Notes: generated from the sequence alone by a model not told the origin. DNA of 62,034 nt from Bacteroidales bacterium (GCA_024681475.1 JAILAT010000017.1:1-62034), one strand, 5' to 3'. Counted from the first letter of the stretch, positions 17,598 through 29,173 are shown. Program-made: numbers and translations.

Positions 17598-20051
17598 ATG
17601 AGAAACATATTCGCTGACAACAAACGCGAGCCCTGGTTTTGGGGCTTTCTGGCGCTGGCACTGTCGATGCTGGTGGCTATGCTGTTCATGAGCAACACGG
17701 CTGGCAACAGCGGCGACGAGGACAAGTTCCAGATACCGCAAGGCAAGTTCGTGATGGATTACTACAAGTCTGACGGTCAGGACAAAACCTGCATGCAGGA
17801 TGTTGTGACCCTCAACGGCAAGGAGCAGAACTGGAACCTGAAATACTACGGCTGCTCGTTCGATGTGGTGACCGAATGGATTAACGAGACCCTGGGTCTT
17901 GAGGATATCGCCCACACCCGTCACAAGTGCAATGCCCTGCTGGGCTGGCTGATAGTGCTTTTCGGCGGCCTCATCGCTTACCAGGCCGGCAAGGTGAGTG
18001 GCAACGGTAATGAGGAGCGTCGCGGCTGGCGCGCTGCTGTAGTCACCATGCTGCTGCTTTTCCTGTCACCGCGTCTGCTGGGGCATTCGTTCAACAATCC
18101 CAAGGATGTCCCCTTCGCCGCCGGCGTCATCATGTTCATCTATTATTCCATGATGTATCTCAGGCAGATGACACCTATTGCCGTTACTGCGGCTGTCGAC
18201 GCCAAGAACAAAAACAGCAAGGGCAAGACGCAGCGTCAGGTGCAGTATCCTGCCCCTGCTTTCGGCAAACGCACCATCTTGGTGATGGACATCATTCTGG
18301 TGATACTTAGCGCGCTGGTGCTGTTCCTGACGGCTGGCATCCTCATCGCCATCTTGGTTGTGGGCATCGAGGTGCTGGTACTCTATGCTTTCCGTAAAGC
18401 GCCGAAATTCAATCCGCTGACTTTGCTGATGATGTCATTGTCGTTGGCATTGGCCATCAGCAACCGTGTCGGTGGCCTCATTGTGGTGTGCTACCTGGGC
18501 CTGTGGGCGCTGCTGTGGATAGTGTCCAATATCAAAGCGTTGAGCTTCAATGTTATTGCCAAGGTTGTCATTACTGCCGTGCCGGTGTGTGTCACAGGAT
18601 TCTTCGCCGGATTGCTGCTGTGGCCTTTCGCAATGCAGGATCCCATCCACAACACCTTGGAGAGCTTCAAGCTGATGTCGCAGTTCGATGTGTCGTTGCG
18701 ACAACTCTTTGAGGGTCAGATGCTCATGTCCGACCAGATGCCGTGGTACTATACGCCGAAGTTTATGCTGATGACCATACCCGTGGCAGTGTTGCTGGGC
18801 TGGGTGCTCTATCCCGTCGCCGGCGGCTTCAAGAAAGCGCGCTGGGTGGACAGCACGATGATCTATTTCACCTGCATCTTCCCGGTGTTCTGGATAGTGG
18901 TGACCGGCGCCAACGTCTATGGCGGATGGCGTCACTCCATATTCACCTATCCCACCATGGCCGTAGCGGCAGGCTTGGCCTACGACGCACTGGCTGCGTG
19001 GGCTGGCCGCAAGAGCCGTAAACGGTTGGTGGAGACTGTGGTGGCATGTGTGCCCTTCCTGCTGCTGGTGCCTCCGGCAGTGCACATTGTGCGCAACCAT
19101 CCCCATGAGTATGTCTACTTCAACGAACTCACCGGCGGCGTGAAGAAAGCCTATGGCCATTATGAGATGGACTACTACTATCATTCGATGCGTGCCGCCA
19201 CGGAATGGGTGATGGCCAATGCCGAACCCCGCAACGACGGCGAGAAGACGCTGGTGGGATCGTTCCACATCGAGTCGACCAAATACTTCCTGCGCAACGA
19301 CACCACAAACTTCGCCACCCGCTTTGTCCGTTGGAATCAGCGTGGCGAGTTCGACTGGGACTATCTGGTGTTTCCCATCACCGGCATCTCGGGTGCCGAG
19401 TTGCTGGGTCCCCATTTTCCGCCGCAGGAATGTGTGCACACGGTGGAAGTCAGCGGAGTGCCCATCGCTCTGGTGCTGAAACGTGACAACAAATACGACC
19501 TGCAAGGCGTGCAGCTGATGAAAAAGGGGCAACTTGACAGCGCCAAGGTGCTCATGAACAAAGCCTTGGAGGCCAATCCCTATAATGTCACCGCGCTGGC
19601 CAAGCTGGCAGAGATAGGTCTGCAGACCGGACAAGTCGACAGCGTTGTGACGCTGAGCCAGCGGTTGCTGGAGATTGACCCCGACAACGGCCAGGCCAAG
19701 CAGCTGCTGTGCTACGGATACCTGAACACGGGCCGCAATCTCGAGGCCGACCAGCTTCTGGCGCAGCTGCGCAATGCTGGTGATAACCCCTTCGCCTATA
19801 GCCTCTCGGCCCAGCTGGCAGCACAGCGTGGCGACTTCAACAGTGCGATGGCTTTCCTGAACGAGATGCTGGGCAAAGGACTGATGGACAACGAGAGCCT
19901 GAACCTCTATGTGGCCCTCAGCCAGCAGAATGGCATAAACCCCCAGAATGCGCAGTACAACTTCTATGCCGCCTATGCCCGCGGCCTGGAGAAGAAAGGC
20001 GACAAAAAGAACGCCGAGATGATACGTAAACAGTTGAACGGCGGAAGATAA
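17598..20051 (+). CDS. GT-C type membrane glycosyltransferase with C-terminal TPR repeats
   Basis: The 817-residue protein has about twelve membrane helices. It has an acidic first periplasmic loop (NSGDEDKFQ), expected for the catalytic Asp/Glu of lipid-carrier-dependent GT-C enzymes, and a second conserved loop SPRLLGHSFNNPKDVP. Residues from about 640 form TPR-like repeats (LAKLAEIGLQTGQVDSVVTL and similar) in the periplasm. It probably transfers a sugar from a polyprenyl carrier to a glycan, lipid or protein. The GT2 gene upstream is the likely carrier-charging partner. The acceptor is unknown. Confidence 0.72.
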   Translation: MRNIFADNKREPWFWGFLALALSMLVAMLFMSNTAGNSGDEDKFQIPQGKFVMDYYKSDGQDKTCMQDVVTLNGKEQNWNLKYYGCSFDVVTEWINETLGLEDIAHTRHKCNALLGWLIVLFGGLIAYQAGKVSGNGNEERRGWRAAVVTMLLLFLSPRLLGHSFNNPKDVPFAAGVIMFIYYSMMYLRQMTPIAVTAAVDAKNKNSKGKTQRQVQYPAPAFGKRTILVMDIILVILSALVLFLTAGILIAILVVGIEVLVLYAFRKAPKFNPLTLLMMSLSLALAISNRVGGLIVVCYLGLWALLWIVSNIKALSFNVIAKVVITAVPVCVTGFFAGLLLWPFAMQDPIHNTLESFKLMSQFDVSLRQLFEGQMLMSDQMPWYYTPKFMLMTIPVAVLLGWVLYPVAGGFKKARWVDSTMIYFTCIFPVFWIVVTGANVYGGWRHSIFTYPTMAVAAGLAYDALAAWAGRKSRKRLVETVVACVPFLLLVPPAVHIVRNHPHEYVYFNELTGGVKKAYGHYEMDYYYHSMRAATEWVMANAEPRNDGEKTLVGSFHIESTKYFLRNDTTNFATRFVRWNQRGEFDWDYLVFPITGISGAELLGPHFPPQECVHTVEVSGVPIALVLKRDNKYDLQGVQLMKKGQLDSAKVLMNKALEANPYNVTALAKLAEIGLQTGQVDSVVTLSQRLLEIDPDNGQAKQLLCYGYLNTGRNLEADQLLAQLRNAGDNPFAYSLSAQLAAQRGDFNSAMAFLNEMLGKGLMDNESLNLYVALSQQNGINPQNAQYNFYAAYARGLEKKGDKKNAEMIRKQLNGGR

Positions 20052-20060
20052 GGAGGAACA

Positions 20061-20663
20061 ATGAAGAAACTTTGGATAGCCATAGTAAAGCTGTTCGGCT
20101 GGAAGTTCGACGAGTTGGACGTGGAGGAACGCAAGGAGCTGTTCCACAGTGTACTGATATGTGCTCCCCACACCAGCGCACTCGACTTTCTCCTCGGTGC
20201 GGCGTATCTGTGGAACAAGGACGTCAACTGCATTTTCTTCATCAAGAAGGAGCTCTTCGTTTTTCCCATACGCCGTTTTCTGCTGCATTTTGGTGCCGTG
20301 CCCATCGACCGCGGCAACCGCAAGAACAACATGGTCGAAACCGCCGTGCGGCAGTTGCAGCAGAACGACAGATATACAGTCGTGATTACTCCAGAAGGTA
20401 CACGCAAGCTTGTGAAACGCTGGAAACGTGGCTTCTATGAGATAGCCGTGGCTGCGCAGGTGCCCATCCTGGTGACCTACATAAACTATGGCACCAAGCA
20501 CATGGGTGTGGGACCCACCCTGATGCCTACTGGTGATTTCGATGCCGATATGCTGAAAATTCTGGAGGTGTACAACACGGTGAAGCCCCGCAACGCCAAG
20601 GGCTGGGACCTCGAGGCGCTGAAAGCCACCTACCGTGCCAAAGTGGACAATAATAATGAATAA
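20061..20663 (+). CDS. 1-acyl-glycerol-3-phosphate acyltransferase-like (PlsC) protein
   Basis: The 200-residue protein has the LPLAT signature: HTSALD (the H-x4-D catalytic motif), PIDRG and the substrate-binding TPEGTRK. It has only one weak hydrophobic stretch, so it is probably peripheral to the inner membrane. It would move an acyl chain to a lysophospholipid or related acceptor. The shorter length and the context between a glycosyltransferase and purL leave the true acceptor open. Its stop lies 20 bases before the purL start. Confidence 0.82.
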   Translation: MKKLWIAIVKLFGWKFDELDVEERKELFHSVLICAPHTSALDFLLGAAYLWNKDVNCIFFIKKELFVFPIRRFLLHFGAVPIDRGNRKNNMVETAVRQLQQNDRYTVVITPEGTRKLVKRWKRGFYEIAVAAQVPILVTYINYGTKHMGVGPTLMPTGDFDADMLKILEVYNTVKPRNAKGWDLEALKATYRAKVDNNNE

Positions 20664-20682
20664 TAAAACACATATAATAACC

Positions 20683-23600
20683 ATGAGTAATGTAAGACGA
20701 ATTTATGTCGAAAAGAAGACCGACTATGCGGTCAAAGCCAAAGAGCTGTTCGACGAGATGCAGAATTATCTGGACATTCAGGCCGATAGTGTCCGTGTGC
20801 TGATACGCTACGACATTGAGAACCTGAGCGAAGCGACCTATCGCAAAGCCTTGGGCACCGTCTTCTCGGAGCCGCCGGTGGACGATGTCTACGAAGAGAC
20901 CTTCCCGCATCAGAAGGACGATTTTTGCTTCTCGGTGGAGTATCTGCCCGGCCAATTCGACCAGCGTGCCGACAGCGCTGAGCAGTGCGTCAAGTTGCTC
21001 AACGACGAAGAGAACCCCATTATCAAGTCGGCTACCACCTACGTCGTCGCCGGCCCGCTGAGCGAGGCGCAGCGCAAAGCCCTTGTGAAGCATTGTGTGA
21101 ACCCTGTCGACTCAAGGCTCACCGACGAGCAGAAACCCGCCACTCTGGAGGACCATTTCGACGAGCCTGCCGACGTGCTGGTGCTCGACGGTTTCGCCAC
21201 CATGGACGAGCAGCATCTCAAGACGCTCTACGACGGGCTGGGACTGGCTATGACTTTCGCCGATTTCAAACATATACAACGTTATTTCGAAGGCGAAGAG
21301 CATCGCGACCCCACCATGACGGAAATCCGTGTGCTCGACACTTACTGGAGCGACCACTGCCGCCACACCACTTTCGCCACCGAGCTGAAAGACATCACCT
21401 TCGACGAAGGCTACTACCGTCCGCTCATCGAGGGCGCTTTCAAGCAATACCTCGACGACCATAAGGAGCAGTATGCCGGACGCAACGACAAGTTTGTCTG
21501 CCTGATGGACATCGGAACGCTGGCCGCCAAACGCATCCGCAAGATGGGTCTGCTCGACGACCAGGAAATCAGCGACGAAATCAACGCCTGCAGCATTGTG
21601 GTGCCCGTAGTCATCGATGGAGTAGAGGAGGAGTGGCTCATCAACTTCAAGAACGAGACCCACAACCATCCCACCGAGATCGAGCCTTTCGGCGGTGCCG
21701 CCACCTGCTTGGGTGGCTGCATCCGCGACCCGCTGTCGGGCCGCACCTATGTGTACCAGGCCATGCGCGTCACCGGCGCTGCCGACCCCACGCGTCCCCT
21801 CAGCGAGACCATCGAGGGCAAACTGCCACAGCGCAAGCTGGTGACCACAGCGGCACACGGCTATAGCAGCTACGGCAACCAGATAGGCCTGGCTACGGGA
21901 CTCGTCAATGAAATTTACCATCCCAATTATGTGGCCAAACGTCTGGAGATCGGTGCCGTGATTGCCGCGGCTCCGCGTCGTCAGGTGAAAAGGTTGAACA
22001 GCGACCCCGGCGATGTCATTATCCTGCTGGGAGGCCGTACAGGTCGTGACGGCATTGGCGGTGCCACGGGAGCTTCGAAGTCGCATACGACCGCGTCGCT
22101 CACCACCTGCGGCGCCGAGGTGCAGAAAGGCAATGCGCCTACCGAACGCAAGATACAGCGTCTCTTCCGCCGCGAAGAGGTGTCGTCACTCATCAAGAAA
22201 TGCAACGACTTCGGCGCTGGCGGCGTCAGCGTCGCCATCGGTGAGCTGGCCGACGGACTGCTTATCAATCTCGACAAAGTACCCAAGAAATATGCTGGCC
22301 TCGACGGCACCGAGCTGGCCATCAGCGAGAGCCAGGAGCGTATGGCCGTGGTGGTCGACCCCAAGGATGTCGATGCCATGATGCGCTATGCCGACGAGGA
22401 GAACCTCGAGGCAACGGTGGTGGCCACCGTCACCGAGAGCCCCCGCATGGTCATCAACTGGCGTGGCAAGACCATCGTCGACCTCAGCCGCCGTTTCATC
22501 GACACCAACGGCGCCCACCAGGAGACGACAGTCCATGTGACTATGCCCTCACAGGAATGCAAGAAAGAACAGAGCGCATCCAAATCCGTCAAAGAGCTTT
22601 GGCTCGATACCCTTGCCGACCTCAATGTCTGTTCGCAGAAAGGTCTGGTGGAGATGTTCGACAGCTCCATCGGTGCCGGCAGTGTGGTTATGCCCTACGG
22701 CGGCCGTCGCCAGCTGACGCCGACACAGAGTATGGTCGGCAAGCTGCCGCTGCTCACCGGCCAGTGCGACACCGTCACCATCATGAGCTATGGCATGGAT
22801 CCTTACCTGACCAGCTGGAGCCCCTTCCATGGCGCCGTCTACGCTGTCGTCAACTCCGTGGCCAAGATCGCCGCCGCAGGTGGCGATGCCAGCAAGGTGC
22901 GCCTCACATTCCAGGAATATTTCAAGAAGCTGGGCAACGACCCGGCACGCTGGGGCGAGCCCTTCAGCGCCCTGCTGGGTGCCTACAACGCTCAGATGGG
23001 ACTTCGTCTGCCGGCCATCGGTGGCAAGGACTCCATGAGTGGCACCTTCAACAATATCGATGTGCCGCCCACCCTCTGCAGCTTCGCCGTGGGTGTCAGC
23101 GATTTGCAGCATGTGGTGACCCCCGAGCTCAAGCAGGCGGGCCATCGCCTCGTGCTGCTCGACATCAAGCAGGACAGCTACCACATGCCCGACTATGCCG
23201 ACGTGCTGGCCCAGTATGCCGCTTTGCGCACCGCCATCGAGGCGGGCAGTGTAAGCGCCACCTACGTCGTCGGCTTCGGCGGCATCATCGAGGCTGTCAG
23301 CAAGATGGCTTTCGGCAACGCCCTCGGCGTGCGCCTGAAAACCATGAACGCCGACGAGCTCACCGCCAAGAACTATGGCCACATCGTCGTCGAGGTGCCC
23401 CAGGGCGCCACGTTGCCATTCCGTTGCACGGAGATTGGCGAAGTCATCGATGAGCAGGCCTTCTATGTCGGCGACCAGCGTATCGGTATGGACGAAGCCT
23501 TGGAGGCCTGGACTTCGCGGCTCGAGAGTGTATATCCCACCGTCAGCCCCGCCCATCGCGACAATGCCAAGGTGCAGAACATCAGCCACAAGGCTTCGGA

Positions 23601-24426
23601 GGTCTACATCTGCAAGCACAAAGTGGCACGGCCTCATGTCTTCATCCCCACATTCCCGGGCACCAACTGCGAGTACGACTCCGCCCGCGCCTTCCTGCGT
23701 GCCGGTGCCGACGTGCAGACCATCGTCTTCCGCAACCAAAATGCCGCACAGATCCGCGAAAGCGTTGACGCTTATGTGAAGGCCATCAACAATAGTCAGA
23801 TTATCATGATTCCTGGCGGTTTCTCGGCAGGCGACGAGCCCGAAGGCAGCGCCAAATTCATCACCAGCGTCTTCCGCAATCCGGCCATCAGCGATGCGGT
23901 CATGCAGCTGCTCCGCCAGCGTGACGGCCTCATGCTGGGTATCTGCAACGGATTCCAGGCCCTGGTCAAACTTGGCCTCGTGCCCTATGGCGAGATACGT
24001 CCGCAGAGCCCCGACTCGCCCACGCTGACCATGAACACCATTGGCCGCCACCAAAGCAAGATGGCCTACACCCGCATCGCCAGCACCCTGTCGCCTTGGC
24101 TGCAAGGCGTAGCTGTCGGCGACATCCACAGCGTGCCCATCTCGCACGGTGAAGGACGCTTCGTCGCCACACAGCAGTGGCTCGACAGCCTGATTGCCAA
24201 CGGCCAGGTGGCCACGCAATACGTCGACCTCGACGGCAACGCCACGATGGATGAACGCTACAACATGAACGGCAGCCACCTCGCCATCGAAGGCATCACC
24301 AGCCCCGACGGCCGCATCCTCGGCAAGATGGCCCACAGCGAGCGCCGCACCCAAGGCACAGCCGCCAACATTGTCGGCAACGACGACCAGCGCATCTTCG
24401 AAAGTGGTGTGGCCTACTTCAAGTAA
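20683..24426 (+). CDS. purL: Phosphoribosylformylglycinamidine synthase, large single-chain form
   Basis: PurL makes FGAM from FGAR, glutamine and ATP in purine synthesis. The 1247-residue chain is the long form. It has an N-terminal PurS-like domain, two ATP-grasp-like synthase halves (SDHCRHTTF, NETHNHPTEIEPFGGAATCLGG, and GGKDSMSGTF later) and a C-terminal glutaminase (FPGTNCEYD, GGFSAGDEPEGSA, nucleophile Cys in GICNGFQ, His in SHGEGRF). The ATG at 20683 is chosen because MSNVRRIYVEK begins the domain. An in-frame ATG at 20656 overlaps the previous stop and is an alternative. A strong terminator follows. Confidence 0.95.
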   Translation: MSNVRRIYVEKKTDYAVKAKELFDEMQNYLDIQADSVRVLIRYDIENLSEATYRKALGTVFSEPPVDDVYEETFPHQKDDFCFSVEYLPGQFDQRADSAEQCVKLLNDEENPIIKSATTYVVAGPLSEAQRKALVKHCVNPVDSRLTDEQKPATLEDHFDEPADVLVLDGFATMDEQHLKTLYDGLGLAMTFADFKHIQRYFEGEEHRDPTMTEIRVLDTYWSDHCRHTTFATELKDITFDEGYYRPLIEGAFKQYLDDHKEQYAGRNDKFVCLMDIGTLAAKRIRKMGLLDDQEISDEINACSIVVPVVIDGVEEEWLINFKNETHNHPTEIEPFGGAATCLGGCIRDPLSGRTYVYQAMRVTGAADPTRPLSETIEGKLPQRKLVTTAAHGYSSYGNQIGLATGLVNEIYHPNYVAKRLEIGAVIAAAPRRQVKRLNSDPGDVIILLGGRTGRDGIGGATGASKSHTTASLTTCGAEVQKGNAPTERKIQRLFRREEVSSLIKKCNDFGAGGVSVAIGELADGLLINLDKVPKKYAGLDGTELAISESQERMAVVVDPKDVDAMMRYADEENLEATVVATVTESPRMVINWRGKTIVDLSRRFIDTNGAHQETTVHVTMPSQECKKEQSASKSVKELWLDTLADLNVCSQKGLVEMFDSSIGAGSVVMPYGGRRQLTPTQSMVGKLPLLTGQCDTVTIMSYGMDPYLTSWSPFHGAVYAVVNSVAKIAAAGGDASKVRLTFQEYFKKLGNDPARWGEPFSALLGAYNAQMGLRLPAIGGKDSMSGTFNNIDVPPTLCSFAVGVSDLQHVVTPELKQAGHRLVLLDIKQDSYHMPDYADVLAQYAALRTAIEAGSVSATYVVGFGGIIEAVSKMAFGNALGVRLKTMNADELTAKNYGHIVVEVPQGATLPFRCTEIGEVIDEQAFYVGDQRIGMDEALEAWTSRLESVYPTVSPAHRDNAKVQNISHKASEVYICKHKVARPHVFIPTFPGTNCEYDSARAFLRAGADVQTIVFRNQNAAQIRESVDAYVKAINNSQIIMIPGGFSAGDEPEGSAKFITSVFRNPAISDAVMQLLRQRDGLMLGICNGFQALVKLGLVPYGEIRPQSPDSPTLTMNTIGRHQSKMAYTRIASTLSPWLQGVAVGDIHSVPISHGEGRFVATQQWLDSLIANGQVATQYVDLDGNATMDERYNMNGSHLAIEGITSPDGRILGKMAHSERRTQGTAANIVGNDDQRIFESGVAYFK

Positions 24427-24446
24427 TCAACTAATCCCAATACACC

Positions 24447-24477
24447 AAAAAGGGACCCACGAGGGTCCCTTTTTTTT
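24447..24477 (+). terminator. Intrinsic terminator after purL
   Basis: AAAAAGGGACCC and GGGTCCCTTTTT form a perfect 12-bp stem with loop ACGA, running into a tract of eight T. The A run on the other side lets it also work for the minus-strand kinase gene that ends at 24530. Confidence 0.92.
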
Positions 24478-24529
24478 GAAAAAATTATTCTGTATAACCG
24501 AGTTTGGGAAACTACAATTTCTTTTTGAG

Positions 24530-26062
24530 TCAATTGGTTGGCAAACTTACGCGGAAGGTGCTGCCTTGGCCTGGTGTACTCTCCACGGTGATGGTGCCGT
24601 GGTGTAGGGCCACCACTTGCTTGACGTAGTTGAGGCCTATGCCGAAGCCTTTGATGTTGTGGACGTCGCCGGTAGGCACGCGGTAGAATTTCTCAAAGAT
24701 ATGTTTCTGCTGCTTGGGGTCGATGCCGATGCCGTGGTCGGTGACTTCGAGCACAATGTTGTTGCCTTGTGTGCTCGTGGTGATGTCGATGAGCACCTCG
24801 TTGGGCGAATATTTGATGGCGTTGTCTACCAGGTTGAATAAGAGGTTTGTGATGTGCACTTCGCTGGCCAGAATCGTCGAGGGGTCGGCGTGGAGGTGGC
24901 AGGAGAGCTGTCCGCCGCGGCTGTCGACGCGCAGCTGTGCGCCACGTACTACGGTGTGGATGATGGCGTGGATATCCACCTCCTTTTTGTCCACCGTGGC
25001 GTGGCGGTCGGTCATCTTGGCGCTCTCGAGGATGGTCTCCGTCAGGGTACGCATGCGGCGGTTGGCGTCGTCGATGATGCCGATGTAGGTCTTGGTGTTC
25101 TCGGGGTTGTTGACGATGGTGTTGTCTTGCAGCATCTCGCAGGCCAGTCCGATGGTGGAGATGGGAGTCTTGATTTCATGGGTCATGTTGTTGATGAAAT
25201 CGTTCTTCATCTGGTCCAGCTCATGCTGCCGCGACATCATGCGTACGAGCAGCAGGAAGAGAGTGAAGATAATGGCGATGAGGAGCGCGCGGAAGAGGAA
25301 TGCGAAGGCGGAGTCTTCGTGCAGCAGCATGCCGGGAAGGGGAAAGTAGAGCACGAGGAAATAGTCGGTGGGGTTCATCATGCCGTCGAGCTGGAAACGA
25401 TATTTGTAGGGCGATTCGAGTAGGGACAGCTCCTTGCCGCTGCGGTTGCAGTAGAGGAACTGGGCGTTGCCGTTGTCGTAGACGCCGATGATGGGCTGTA
25501 GGTCGATGCCGTTGGCGATGAGGTTCTGGATGATGAGCGAGTCGAGAAGGTTGTAGTTGAAGGTGCTGGGCATCATGATGTTGTCGACGACGTAGTCGGA
25601 GATGTCGTTGACGAAACGGTCGTAGAAATCGGGGCTGCCGGCCAGCCGGTCACGTGTGGCGAGGAGCGTGTTGTATTGCGCAATGGTGGCGCTGTCGGCC
25701 GAGGAGACGCGAGCGTGGGGGAGGAGATGCACACTGTCGATCATGGTGCCGCCCACGGCGACGAGGGTGGTGTCGAAGAAGAGGTTGTAGTTCTCCTGCA
25801 CGAGGGTCTGCATGCGGTTGTTGAGTTCGTCGATGCGTTTGAATTTCAACAGGCGGTAGCGGTCGTTCTGGCTGATGTAGTCCTCCAGCTTTAGTCGGTT
25901 CAGCTGGTCTATCATGTCGTCCATGGCATTGTTCACGCTGATCGAGAAGAGACGGTTGCTCATGCGAACAGTGCGCGTAGCCTGGATAAACTCGACAACG
26001 ACGAGACACGAAGCTGCGGCAATGAAAATGCCTATGAGCCAGATGAATAGTTTGCGTTTCAT
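24530..26062 (-). CDS. Membrane sensor histidine kinase, no adjacent response regulator
   Basis: The 510-residue protein has two membrane helices (about residues 5-25 and 240-265) around a periplasmic sensor domain. The kinase core has the H box HEIKTPISTIG, N box NLVDNAIKYS, G1 box DHGIGID, F box FEKFYRVPTG and G2 box GFGIGLNYV. It should autophosphorylate on the H-box His in response to an unknown envelope signal. No response regulator gene is next to it, so the partner lies elsewhere. The ATG at 26062 is preferred to a TTG 21 bases upstream because it begins the first helix. Confidence 0.9.
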   Translation of the reverse strand: MKRKLFIWLIGIFIAAASCLVVVEFIQATRTVRMSNRLFSISVNNAMDDMIDQLNRLKLEDYISQNDRYRLLKFKRIDELNNRMQTLVQENYNLFFDTTLVAVGGTMIDSVHLLPHARVSSADSATIAQYNTLLATRDRLAGSPDFYDRFVNDISDYVVDNIMMPSTFNYNLLDSLIIQNLIANGIDLQPIIGVYDNGNAQFLYCNRSGKELSLLESPYKYRFQLDGMMNPTDYFLVLYFPLPGMLLHEDSAFAFLFRALLIAIIFTLFLLLVRMMSRQHELDQMKNDFINNMTHEIKTPISTIGLACEMLQDNTIVNNPENTKTYIGIIDDANRRMRTLTETILESAKMTDRHATVDKKEVDIHAIIHTVVRGAQLRVDSRGGQLSCHLHADPSTILASEVHITNLLFNLVDNAIKYSPNEVLIDITTSTQGNNIVLEVTDHGIGIDPKQQKHIFEKFYRVPTGDVHNIKGFGIGLNYVKQVVALHHGTITVESTPGQGSTFRVSLPTN

Positions 26063-26239
26063 GGGATGACGGTGTGTGGTCAATAATCTTATACCTATTT
26101 ATAATACGCGAAATGTTTGGTTTTGTTTCAAAAAACAGTGTGCCGCCTCTTTCGGGGTTGCCGGCTGCTGACGGCGGTGCTGTTGAAAGATGTTGAAAAA
26201 AAGATATAAAAAAGTGGTGCGCTGTGGAGAAATATGATG

Positions 26240-26247
26240 TATCTTTG
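26240..26247 (+). promoter_or_regulatory. -7 promoter element for pyrG
   Basis: TATCTTTG at 26240-26247 matches the consensus. It lies about 100 bases before pyrG. An ATG sits only 4 bases behind it and opens a 26-codon leader frame (26252-26332) that holds a 9-bp hairpin. Confidence 0.65.
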
Positions 26248-26340
26248 CAGTATGCAGATGGGCTGCCGACATGTGCCGTTGTGTTTGCAACTGGCACTGT
26301 ATGAGTGGATTGAGACTGATATATGTGAATAGTACAATAG

Positions 26341-27954
<1,614 letters not shown>

Positions 27955-28006
27955 ACGACGAGACATTAAGTGTCGCAGATTACTAACCACTAATTCCAAT
28001 CACCCA

Positions 28007-28660
28007 ATGAAAATAGGAGTCATCATTGCAATGGATATCGAATATCGTCAGATGTTCGATGCGCTTGGCGGCAACCATGGCCGCTTGGGAAACAACGATA
28101 TCGTTCTGTGGCAGTGCGGTATAGGCAAGGTCAATGCCGCTGTGGGCACCATGCACCTCTGTCAGGCTCACGCCCCCGAAGCCATTGTCAGTACGGGTCT
28201 TGCTGGCGGCATCGATGCCCAGCTGCAGGTGATGGACATTCTGGCTGCCAGCCAGGCTGTCTACCACGATGTGGACTGCGGCATGGGCAACGCCGCAGGA
28301 CAGGTGCAAGGCATGCCGGCACGTTTCGATGCCGACCCGCGGCTGCTGTCGGCGGCTGTGGTCCTTGGCGACGGCGCAGGTGTGAAGTCGGGTCTGATCT
28401 GCACTGGCGACCAGTTTATTACTGACCGTCCCTCGCTCGATGCCATCAAACGGCGTTTTCCCGACGGCTTGGCCTGCGACATGGAGAGCGCCGCCATCGC
28501 TCACACTTGCCATCTGCTCGGCATCCCCTTCCTCAGCCTCCGCGTCATCAGCGACACGCCTGGCAACACCGACAACCACCAGGCCCAGTGGGACACCTTC
28601 CTGGCCAACATGGGAAGCCACTCGTTCAGCTTCGTCAAACGGCTTCTCGAACAGTTATAA
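28007..28660 (+). CDS. mtnN: 5'-methylthioadenosine/S-adenosylhomocysteine nucleosidase
   Basis: This enzyme splits adenine from SAH or MTA. The 217-residue protein begins IGVIIAMDIEYRQM, with the catalytic Glu12. It contains the substrate Glu in CDMESAAIAH and the catalytic Asp in VISDTPG. Together with luxS, 18 bases downstream, it recycles SAH to homocysteine and yields the AI-2 precursor, so the pair is a functional operon. The length is slightly below the E. coli enzyme. Confidence 0.93.
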   Translation: MKIGVIIAMDIEYRQMFDALGGNHGRLGNNDIVLWQCGIGKVNAAVGTMHLCQAHAPEAIVSTGLAGGIDAQLQVMDILAASQAVYHDVDCGMGNAAGQVQGMPARFDADPRLLSAAVVLGDGAGVKSGLICTGDQFITDRPSLDAIKRRFPDGLACDMESAAIAHTCHLLGIPFLSLRVISDTPGNTDNHQAQWDTFLANMGSHSFSFVKRLLEQL

Positions 28661-28678
28661 CCTCAAAACCTGCATGTT

Positions 28679-29173
28679 ATGGAAGTAATACAAAGTTTCA
28701 CCATCGACCATACCCACCTGAAGCCGGGCATCTATGTCTCGCGCGTCGACAAAGGCTTCACCACCTTCGACCTTCGCATCACTGAGCCCAACCGCGAGCC
28801 TGCCGTGGCCCCGTCGGCCATGCACAGCCTTGAGCACCTGATGGCCACCTGGTTCCGCAACTCGACAGCCAAAGACGATGTGGTCTATGTCGGCCCCATG
28901 GGTTGCCTGACGGGAATGTATGTCATCATGACAGGCAATTACAGCGTCGAGGATATGCGCCATCTCACCATCGAGTGTCTGCAATGGATACTGACCCAGA
29001 CAGAAGTCCCCGCCACCACGCCTGAAACCTGTGGCAATTGCCTGCTGCACGACCTGCCTATGTGCCATTGGGAGAGCCGCCGCTATCTGTCTCGCCTTCA
29101 GAATGATTTCCACTGCGAGTACACCAAGCTGCAGGTCACCTTGGCCGACGGCAAGGTGTTCGCCGACGCCTGA
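28679..29173 (+). CDS. luxS: S-ribosylhomocysteine lyase (AI-2 synthase)
   Basis: LuxS turns S-ribosylhomocysteine into homocysteine and DPD, the precursor of AI-2. The 164-residue protein has the metal site HSLEH (His49 and His53), GPMGCLTG with the catalytic Cys, and a further Cys ligand region CGNCLLHDL. The size is typical. It completes the mtnN-luxS pathway begun by the gene upstream. Confidence 0.95.
   Translation: MEVIQSFTIDHTHLKPGIYVSRVDKGFTTFDLRITEPNREPAVAPSAMHSLEHLMATWFRNSTAKDDVVYVGPMGCLTGMYVIMTGNYSVEDMRHLTIECLQWILTQTEVPATTPETCGNCLLHDLPMCHWESRRYLSRLQNDFHCEYTKLQVTLADGKVFADA

Noticed and set aside
20635-20682. Upstream extension of purL.
   Set aside because: It overlaps the acyltransferase coding region and does not match PurL. 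ATG 20683 starts the conserved domain.
18435-20684. Long open frame on the minus strand (749 codons) opposite the GT-C and acyltransferase genes.
   Set aside because: It is a shadow of high-GC coding sequence. It has no domain and overlaps well-supported genes.
22549-24354. Long open frame on the minus strand opposite purL (601 codons).
   Set aside because: It lies entirely within purL and its residue pattern is that of a reverse shadow.
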